This document shows positions 1 to 6,100 of a stretch of 6,358 nucleotides of DNA, one piece after another; position 1 is the first letter of the stretch, and the number at the start of each line of letters is the position of its first letter. The position numbers and the translations under genes are program-made. The notes under the pieces were generated by a model. The model was not told the origin of the DNA and ran no database searches. It worked only from the letters and a program-made list of their open reading frames with translations. The stretch comes from Elusimicrobiota bacterium (lineage in GTDB: Bacteria; Elusimicrobiota; Elusimicrobia; UBA1565; UBA9628). The DNA lies in the NCBI GenBank assembly GCA_023700845.1, contig JAMPYD010000121.1, positions 1 to 6,358 on the forward strand, read 5' to 3'.

Positions 1-360
1 GACGAGCATCTGACGGCGGTGGCCGTGGGCTCGTCGCTGAGCTCCTACAAGAGCGGGCAGACCATCATGTTCAAGGGCGCCACCGTCGACGGCCTTCACG
101 TGATGGCGGTGGGAAAGGCCGGCGTCTTCGTCAAGCCCGCGAACCAGCCCCTCGCCCAGGTCGCCGAGCTGAACTCCGGCGACGTGTTCGGCGAGACCTC
201 GATCATCGAGAACGGCACCGCCGGGGCGACGATCAAGTGCGTCGAGGACGGAACCTACGTCCTGAACATACCCCAGGACGCCTTCCGCGTCCTGCTCGCC
301 GAGAGCCCGGAGTTCGTGGCCCGGGTGAAGGCCCTGATCGCCTCCCGCAAGGCGCCGTAG
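1..360 (+). CDS. Standalone cyclic-nucleotide-binding-like domain protein, 5' partial
   Basis: The frame is open from the first base of the window and ends at TAG 358-360, giving 119 visible residues. GTG codons at 19 and 25 could be read as starts. However, alignment with the paralogue downstream shows that the residues before them (DEHLTAV) match an internal helix, so the gene almost certainly begins outside the window and about 20 residues are missing. The product has the CNB beta-roll pattern: GQTIMFKGATVDGLHV (from base 55), then VAEL..GDVFGE and GTAGATIK (bases 187-237), then a C-terminal helix ending in SRKAP. No effector domain follows, so it would be a small, probably cytosolic, single-domain protein. 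The glutamate of the FGE motif (bases 193-195) is present, but the cyclic-phosphate arginine position is Ala (bases 220-222). The fold assignment is strong; ligand and role are unknown. Confidence 0.85.
   Translation, partial: DEHLTAVAVGSSLSSYKSGQTIMFKGATVDGLHVMAVGKAGVFVKPANQPLAQVAELNSGDVFGETSIIENGTAGATIKCVEDGTYVLNIPQDAFRVLLAESPEFVARVKALIASRKAP
55..101 (+). repeat. Copy 1 of intragenic direct repeat shared by the CNB paralogues
   Basis: This 47-bp block encodes GQTIMFKGATVDGLHV in the first CNB gene. It matches bases 534-580 at 42 of 47 positions. Three of the five differences fall at third codon positions without changing the amino acid; the other two change Met to Leu. The flanking coding sequence is more diverged, which fits duplication followed by strong protein constraint or local gene conversion. 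Confidence 0.7.
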
Positions 361-369
361 GGGCCTAAG

Positions 370-406
370 CCCCGGCGGGCCATAAGGCCCTGTTCGGCCG
401 CCGGGG
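370..406 (+). terminator. GC-rich inverted repeats between the CNB genes; possible terminator or alternative RNA hairpins
   Basis: Bases 370-378 (CCCCGGCGG) can pair with 398-406 (CCGCCGGGG) in a perfect 9-bp GC-rich stem, starting 10 bases after the first gene's stop codon. There is no T-tract after it (TCCTCGCTATC follows), so it is not a textbook intrinsic terminator. Two smaller hairpins use overlapping bases. One is 360-364 with 369-373 (GGGGC, loop CTAA, GCCCC). The other is 377-381 with 386-390 (GGGCC, loop ATAA, GGCCC). The first small hairpin and the long stem cannot form fully together, because both use 370-373. This may end or slow transcription of the first gene or stabilise its 3' end. 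The function is inferred from pairing alone. Confidence 0.4.
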
Positions 407-413
407 TCCTCGC

Positions 414-419
414 TATCAT
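414..419 (+). promoter_or_regulatory. Candidate -10 box (TATCAT) for the second CNB gene
   Basis: TATCAT differs from the sigma-70 consensus TATAAT at one position and lies in an AT-rich patch (bases 414-421) inside very GC-rich DNA. A start site seven bases after the hexamer would be base 426, the A of the ATG, so the transcript could be leaderless. No convincing -35 box is seen; TTCGGC at 393-398 is a poor match with a 15-base spacer. AAGGA at 420-424 resembles a Shine-Dalgarno sequence, but only one base separates it from the ATG, too close for normal use. This makes a leaderless or near-leaderless start more likely. Confidence 0.4.
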
Positions 420-425
420 AAGGAC

Positions 426-857
426 ATGGATGCCCTGACCTACCTGCGCGGCTACGTGCCGCTGTTCGCCGGCGTGAACGAGGAAAATCTGGCCGCGCTG
501 GCCGGGTCCTCGGAGCTGCTGTCGTTCAACGCGGGGCAGACCATCCTCTTCAAGGGCGCGACCGTCGACGGGCTGCACGTCGTCGTCTCCGGCCGGGCCG
601 ACGTCTACGTGAAGGCCTCGACCAAGGCCCTGGTCCGCGTCGCCGAGCTCGGCCCGGGCGAGGTGTTCGGCGAGATGTCCGTCGTCGAGATGGGGACGGC
701 GGGCGCGACGATCAAGGCCTCCGAGCAGGGCGCGGTCGTGCTCATGATCCCCCAGGAATCCTTCCGCCGCGTCCTTCAGCAGGACGAGGGCTTCGCCGTG
801 CGCGTGAACATGCTGATCGTCTCGCGCCGGACGTCTCCCGTCTCCGTTCCCGCGTAG
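426..857 (+). CDS. Standalone cyclic-nucleotide-binding-like domain protein (CNB paralogue 2)
   Basis: This gene encodes a complete 143-residue protein. The ATG at 426 is chosen because the N-terminal helix (LRGYVPLFAGV, residues 7-17) has the usual CNB opening, with PLF followed by the EENLAALA helix. No better start with a ribosome-binding site lies nearby. The beta-roll runs from about residue 30 to 112, with GQTILFKGATVDGLHV at 37-52. The nucleotide cassette region is FGE (81-83) to GTAGATIK (90-97), and a C-terminal helix spans about 108-134. There is no DNA-binding, kinase or channel domain and no signal peptide, so it should be a small cytosolic sensor or partner protein. Glu83 matches the ribose-contacting residue of classical sites. 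The position of the phosphate-contacting arginine is Ala92, so canonical cAMP binding is doubtful. It is about 54% identical to the gene upstream by hand alignment, which indicates tandem duplication. Its stop codon lies one base from the convergent pbpC stop. Confidence 0.88.
   Translation: MDALTYLRGYVPLFAGVNEENLAALAGSSELLSFNAGQTILFKGATVDGLHVVVSGRADVYVKASTKALVRVAELGPGEVFGEMSVVEMGTAGATIKASEQGAVVLMIPQESFRRVLQQDEGFAVRVNMLIVSRRTSPVSVPA
534..580 (+). repeat. Copy 2 of intragenic direct repeat shared by the CNB paralogues
   Basis: This 47-bp block encodes GQTILFKGATVDGLHV in the second CNB gene and is the partner of bases 55-101. It lies 479 bases downstream in the same reading frame relation to its gene. 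Homologous recombination between the two copies would be expected to fuse the genes and delete the spacer. Confidence 0.7.
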
Positions 858-858
858 G

Positions 859-3177
859 CTACTCGCTGAACGCGACTTCGACCTCCCGCGCGTCCCCCCG
901 GCCCTGATCATCGACGACCCGCACGACGCTGCGCCCCGGGCGCGGCGTCCAGAACAGGGGCTTGCCCGCGGGCGCGCTCCCGAGCAGCGCGCCGTCGGCG
1001 AACCAGTACAGCTCGCCCGCGTCCGCGTCGGCCACGGCCGACAGCGGGATCGGCCCGGGGGCGGCGGCGCTCGCGTGATACGTCACGCCGGACAGCGGCG
1101 AGGCGATGCGCGGCGGCAGGCCCCGCCCGGAGCGGTCGGTCAGGCCGCAGGCCGGGTCGTAGGCGGGCGGGGTCCGTCGCGGGACGCCGGCCCGGCGGAA
1201 GATCCGCAGCAGGTCGGACGGCCAGAACTCGAACACCTCGGCGCGGGCGCCCTCGCGGCGGCACGCGCGCAGGCCCGAGCGCGCGTCGACGAGAACCTCG
1301 CGGTGCACGTCGCACGCCGCGATCGGCGAGACCCCCGGGATGAACCAGGTCTTCTCGCGGCGCGGGCAATGCGGCCCGGGGGCCGCGCCCGACGCCGCGC
1401 AGACCTCGAGCGGCACGGCCGTCAGGCCCCTTTGGCCGAGGGCGTACGCGTCGCGCAGCGGGCCGCGGGACCGCAGCGCGTCGGCGATGTCGAAGAACAG
1501 CGGCGCGGCGGCCTCCGCGCCGACGAAGGCGGGGTTGCCGTCGCCCCGGAAGTCGCCGATCCAGACGACGAGCGCGTAGGGCCCGAAGACGCCGGCGGCC
1601 CAGGCGTCGCGGAACGCCCAGGAGGTCCCGGTTTTCCAGTAGACGGGAAGGGCCGCCGCGCGCCAGTCCTCGCGGAACGACTGCCGGGGGCGGGGATTGG
1701 CCTTGAGGGCCTCCATCGCGAGGAACACCGCGTCGCGCGACAGCAGCCGCGCGCCCGGCTCCCTCGGGTCGGCGGCCGCGCGGCGCAGGGGCTTGAGCTC
1801 GCCGCCGTTGCCGAGCATCGCGTAGAGCCGCGCCAGGTCCTCCATGGTCGCCTCGCCCGCGCCGAGCGCGAGGCCGAGCCCGTAGTGCTCGGCGGGCCGC
1901 GGCAGGTCGACGCCCGCGGCCCTCAGGAATCCGTGCAGGCCGGGCGGGGCGAGGCGGGAGGCGAGGGACACCGCGGGGATGTTGCGGCTCTTGACCAGCG
2001 CCTCGCCGGCGGTCAGCGGGCCCTCGAAATCCCCGTCGAAGTTCTCCGGGTCGTAGGCGCCGAAGGCCGCGGGCGCGTCCTTGAGCAGGCTGCGCGGATG
2101 GACGAGGCCCTGCTCGAAGGCCAACGCGTAGACGAAGGGCTTGAGCGTCGAGCCCGGCGAGCGCCGCGCGGTCAGCGCGCTGACCTGCCCCAGGATGGAC
2201 TCGTCGCGGTAGTCGGCGGAGCCGACGGCGGCGACGGTCTCCATCGTCGTGAAGGCGACGAGCAGGGCCGCGGCGTTGCGCACGCCCCGCTCGCGCCGGC
2301 GCTCGACGAAGCCCGAGATCAGGCGCTCGAGCAGGGCCTGCGCCTCGGGATCGAGGGTCGTGACGATCCGCTCCTCCCGGGACCGCGCGAGCGCCCGCCT
2401 CGCGAAGTGCGGCGCCGCCAGCGGGAGGCGCCTCGGCCCGCGCACCTCCCAGGGAGCCTCGAGCGCCGCGCCCAGGCGGGCGTCCTGCGGGTGCAGGACG
2501 ATCCAGCGCGCGAACAGCCGCCGGCGCGCCTCCTCGAGCGTCCGCCGGTCGGCTCTCTCGGCCTTCGTCATCGCGCGGCGGACCGGGGTCTGCGGGATCA
2601 CGGCGAGCGTGATCGCCTCGCTCAGGTCGAGGCGCGAGACGTCCTTGCCGAAGTAGGCGAAGCTCGCCGCGCCCGCGCCCTCGATGTTCCCGCCGTAGGG
2701 CACCAGGTTCAGGTAGGCCTCGAGTATGCGGTCCTTCGAATAGAGGAGCTCGATCTGCAGCGCGCGGAGGATCTGGAGGATCTTGCCCGAGGGCCGGCTC
2801 GAGTCGATGCCGTATTTGAGGCGGGCCAGCTGCATCGTGATCGTCGAGCCGCCGCGGCGGCGCGCGCGCGCGGCGTAGGTCGTCCACGCGGAGCGGAGCA
2901 AGGACGCGGGGTCGACGCCCGGGTGGAGGCGGAAGCGCCGGTCCTCGTGCAGCAAGGTCGCCTCCACCAGCAGCGGCGACATCTCCCGCAGCGGCACCCA
3001 GAGGCGGTAGCGCCCGTCGGCGGCCAAGGTGAGCTGAAGCAGGCGCCCGTCGCGCGCGTACACCGCGCGGGAGAAGGGAAAGCCCTCGCGCAGCGGCGCG
3101 GGCCGGGGCAAGGCCGCCCTCAGCGCCGCCGCGGCGAGCGCGAGCAGGACGAGGGCCGCCGCCGCGCGCCGCTTCAT
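859..3177 (-). CDS. pbpC: Penicillin-binding protein 1C (bifunctional peptidoglycan glycosyltransferase/transpeptidase)
   Basis: This gene encodes 772 residues, close to the roughly 770 of E. coli PbpC. An N-terminal signal-anchor (residues 5-23, Ala/Leu-rich after KRR) would tether it to the inner membrane with its catalytic domains in the periplasm. The GT51 glycosyltransferase domain (about 35-225) has EDRRF..HPG with catalytic Glu78, RGGSTITMQLA (108-118), KILQILRALQIE (132-143) and KDRILEAYLN (148-157). The transpeptidase domain (about 270-570) has nucleophile Ser343 in STLK (343-346), SRN (397-399) and KTGT (515-518). Conserved Cys593, Cys604, Cys622 and Cys639 follow, including the CDVHREVLVDARSGLRAC block, and then the PBP1C C-terminal beta domain (about 685-772). 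The start at 3177 gives the signal-anchor and the family length. It overlaps the macroglobulin stop by 4 bases, which implies an operon and probable translational coupling. The reading frame stays open far upstream, but that stretch is low-complexity shadow. All catalytic motifs are intact. Confidence 0.96.
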   Translation of the reverse strand: MKRRAAAALVLLALAAAALRAALPRPAPLREGFPFSRAVYARDGRLLQLTLAADGRYRLWVPLREMSPLLVEATLLHEDRRFRLHPGVDPASLLRSAWTTYAARARRRGGSTITMQLARLKYGIDSSRPSGKILQILRALQIELLYSKDRILEAYLNLVPYGGNIEGAGAASFAYFGKDVSRLDLSEAITLAVIPQTPVRRAMTKAERADRRTLEEARRRLFARWIVLHPQDARLGAALEAPWEVRGPRRLPLAAPHFARRALARSREERIVTTLDPEAQALLERLISGFVERRRERGVRNAAALLVAFTTMETVAAVGSADYRDESILGQVSALTARRSPGSTLKPFVYALAFEQGLVHPRSLLKDAPAAFGAYDPENFDGDFEGPLTAGEALVKSRNIPAVSLASRLAPPGLHGFLRAAGVDLPRPAEHYGLGLALGAGEATMEDLARLYAMLGNGGELKPLRRAAADPREPGARLLSRDAVFLAMEALKANPRPRQSFREDWRAAALPVYWKTGTSWAFRDAWAAGVFGPYALVVWIGDFRGDGNPAFVGAEAAAPLFFDIADALRSRGPLRDAYALGQRGLTAVPLEVCAASGAAPGPHCPRREKTWFIPGVSPIAACDVHREVLVDARSGLRACRREGARAEVFEFWPSDLLRIFRRAGVPRRTPPAYDPACGLTDRSGRGLPPRIASPLSGVTYHASAAAPGPIPLSAVADADAGELYWFADGALLGSAPAGKPLFWTPRPGRSVVRVVDDQGRGDAREVEVAFSE

Positions 3178-3185
3178 TCGACCTC
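3174..3185 (-). promoter_or_regulatory. ATGA start/stop overlap with weak ribosome-binding site for pbpC
   Basis: On the minus strand, the macroglobulin TGA (3176-3174) is nested in the pbpC ATG (3177-3175) as ATGA. The sequence GAGGT (3185-3181) lies four bases before the ATG and is a modest, rather close Shine-Dalgarno match. Such overlaps commonly let a terminating ribosome restart on the next gene, which would tie PbpC synthesis to that of the macroglobulin. The overlap is visible directly; coupling is inferred. Confidence 0.6.
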
Positions 3186-6100
3186 GATGGAGCCGGCGGA
3201 GCCGAGCGCGGAGACCGCGCGGTCGTACATGGATTCGGCGAATGGCGGCGGCACGGCGAACTTGCCGCGGCTGGAGGCCTTGATGCGGTAGGTCGCCTCG
3301 AGGACGCCGCCGCCCGCCGAGCCGAAGAGCAGCACCCGGTCCTCGCGGACGTCCCGGTATTCGATCCCCGGGGGCTCGTCGCCGCGCTCCTTCCACGAGG
3401 GCTCGAAGCCGCCGGGCACGAGGTCGACCACGGCGAGGTTCGGGACGAGGCTCCCGTCGAGAGAGCGCAGGCGCAGCCGCACCGTGTAGTCGCGCCCGAG
3501 CGCGGCCTTCGTCACGGCCCGGCCCGCGTCGTCGAGGATCTCGCGGCTCACCTCGAGGCGGCGGCGCACCGGCTCCTTCGGGGCCGAGAGGTCGTAGCCC
3601 GACTGCGTCGTCTGGAAGAACAGGCGCCGTGACGAGAGGTTCTCGATATTGATCGCCGAAGCGGCGGGCGTGAATTCCGCCTTCGAGAAAAGCCCCGGCG
3701 GCAGGACGAGGGCCCGACGGCCCCCGCCCTCGAGGACCTCCTCGACGCGCGCCTCTCCGGGCGTCAGCTCGCCGGCCGCGGCCGCGTACGCGTCGAGGGC
3801 CAGGATCGAGTAGGCGGCGGAGAGCGAGTTGTAGCTTCCGCGCGAGAGCGGCTCGACGACGCGCAGCACCGCGTCCGCGTCGAGCGCCGCGAGCCGCGCC
3901 GGAAAATGCAGCGCGAGCAGATAGAGGCGCTGGGCCTCGTGGATCGAGCCGTCGTAGAACCACTCCCAGTCCGGCGTCCTCGGCTCGCCGGAGGCGACGC
4001 CGCGGATCAGGGCGTCGGCCTGCCCGTCGAGGTGGAGCATCGCGTAGGAGGCCGCCAGGTAGGCGCCCGTCAGGTCCTTCCTCCACGCCGCGTCGCCTTC
4101 CTTCTCGAGCCTCGCGCGCAGGGCGTTGATCAGCGGGGTGGTGACCCGGCCGTTGCGCGTCAGCACGTAGATCGCGTAGGCGCGCACGCGCGGCGGCGCG
4201 TCGACCGCGGGATCGCCGGCGGCCAGCGCGTCGAGGTAGGAGAGCGCGCGAGAGAGAAGCTCGGGCGGGGCGGCGTAGCCCTTCTCCTTCGCCTCGGTCA
4301 GGAAGTGCGCGGCGTACACGGCCTGGAAGGGCGAGACGTGCGAGTTGGCCGCCCACATGCCGAAGCCGCCGTCCTCGTTCTGCCGCGAGCGCAGGATGTC
4401 GACGGCGCGCGCCAGGTTCGCCTCGACCTTGTCGGGCGCGTAGCCGAATTCGGGGCGGCGGCGCAGGATCAGGGCGGGGAAGGTCTGGCTGAGCACCTGC
4501 TCGGTGCAGCCGTACGGGTAGGCCTGGAGGTACGCGAGCAGGCCTTGGGCGAGGACGAGCGGCACGGGTGAGGCCGACGCCTCGAGCGTCCGGTAGGAGG
4601 GGTACATCCTCCGGGGAACGGGGGATTCCGCGCGGCCCGCCTTGAGGTGCCCGGTCACGACTTCGACCCGATACGGCATCGCCGGGCGCACGCTCAGGGA
4701 GACCTCCCGCCGCGACGTCTCCGAGGACGCGGACGCCTCGAAGGTCAGGGACGCCGCCCCCAGCGCGGGCCGGGCCCTCAAGCGGAAGACCGCGACGGCT
4801 TCGCGGTCCTCGCCGACGGGGATCGTCTTCGCGCCGTCGCCGACGACGGCGAGGTGTCCGGAGGTCTTCAGCGCGACGCGGACCGCCGCGTCCGGCCCCG
4901 AGCCCTTCACGCCGTTGGCGACGGAGACGCTCGCCTCGAACTCGTCTCCCGGGGAGACGAACAGCGGGGCGTTCGGGGAGAGCACGATCGCCTGGCGCAC
5001 GAGCACCTTCCTCTGCGCGACGCCGATCGCGGCCGGCTCGACGGCGACGGCGGTGACGCGCAGGGATCCGTTGAACGAGTCGGGGACGACGAAGGAGACC
5101 TCCGTCCCCTCGGGCCCGGTCTCGAGCGTCCCGGACCAGAACACCGCGGGCTTGTCGCGTCGGCGCTTGAAGGGGTTGAGGTTCTTGCCGGCCGCGTCCC
5201 AGCCGTCCTTGTCTCCGCCGGGGGCCATCACGGACATGGACAGGCGGTATTCGGGAAGCAGCAGGTCGAGCAGCTGATAGGTGCGGACCTCGAGCGCGCG
5301 CTTGCGCAGGAAATGCGCGAGCGGGTCCGGCGCGCTCCAGCCCGCGGCCTGCAGGATCCCCTCGTCGGCGGCGAACACCGCGACGCGCGCCCGGCGCGGC
5401 GTGCTGACGCGCACCGAGCATTTTCGGCCGGGCTCGAGCTTCTCCGGCGCCGAGAGGCTCACCGGCAGCTCGCGGCGCGCGCGGCTGACGCTGAACGCGG
5501 CGACGCCGTGGGAGAGGGGGCTCATGAAGATCTCCCGCGAGTCCGGGGCGCGCAGGAAGGTGACGGCGACGTAGGCGTTGCCTTCGGCGCCTTCGGGCAG
5601 GCGGAGGCTCTGCGTCGAGGCGGCGACGGAGGCCTTGAACCACTTGTGCGCGAGCACCTTGTCCCGCTCGATCGAGATCAGCCCGGCGCCCGCGTAAGGC
5701 GCCTTGATCTGCATCTCCACGAGCTCCCCCGGCGCGTAATCCGTCTTCTCCAGGCGCAGCTGCAGCTCGGCGTTCTTCTCGAGGCTGCGCGAGAGGTTGC
5801 CGTGGCCGGCGACCGAGTAGCGCAGGCGGTTGAGCTCCGCGCCCGCCGCGTCGCGCAGCACGAGGGCGTAGTCGCCCGGGGACGAGGCGTCGAGGCGCAG
5901 CGGGCGCGGGCCCGCCGGGAGGCTCAGCGTCCTCGACGACACGAACAGCTCCTTGCGGACCGACTGGTAGCGGTACAGGCCGTCGGCGCCCTTGACGAGC
6001 GCGGAGATCCAGCGCTCCTCGACGAGCTGCGCCGTGATCGAGGACACGCTCAGCGCCCGCCCGTCGGGGCCGACGGCCGCCGCCGTCACGGCGCGGGCGC

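Noticed and set aside
19..21. GTG at 19 as the start of the first CNB gene
   Set aside because: Residues before it align with the internal helix of the paralogue, and starting here would remove the N-terminal helix of the CNB domain.
255..911. 218-residue open frame on the - strand, across the CNB genes
   Set aside because: It is antisense to two well-supported CNB domains and crosses their intergenic gap. The protein is His/Arg/Gly/Asp-rich without motifs, as expected for the complement of GC-rich coding DNA.
908..2887. 659-residue open frame on the - strand, overlapping pbpC in another frame
   Set aside because: It is Arg/Pro/Ala-rich, with no start context or family features, and overlaps the real gene on the same strand.
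1075..3291. 738-residue open frame on the + strand, opposite pbpC
   Set aside because: Its composition is Arg/Ala/Gly/Glu-rich with no recognisable domain, and it lies antisense to a complete, motif-verified pbpC. Long antisense open frames are expected at this GC content.
3906..5574. Several + strand open frames of about 97-221 residues opposite the macroglobulin gene
   Set aside because: All are antisense to conserved domains, including the thioester motif, and show biased composition with no recognisable family.
3178..5643. The pbpC reading frame stays open upstream for another roughly 2,460 bases, giving an apparent 1,594-residue protein
   Set aside because: The extra N-terminal part is Arg/Ala/Gly/Pro-rich low-complexity sequence lying entirely over the macroglobulin gene in another frame. 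PbpC is full length from 3177 with a proper signal-anchor, so the extension is an artefact of high GC content.
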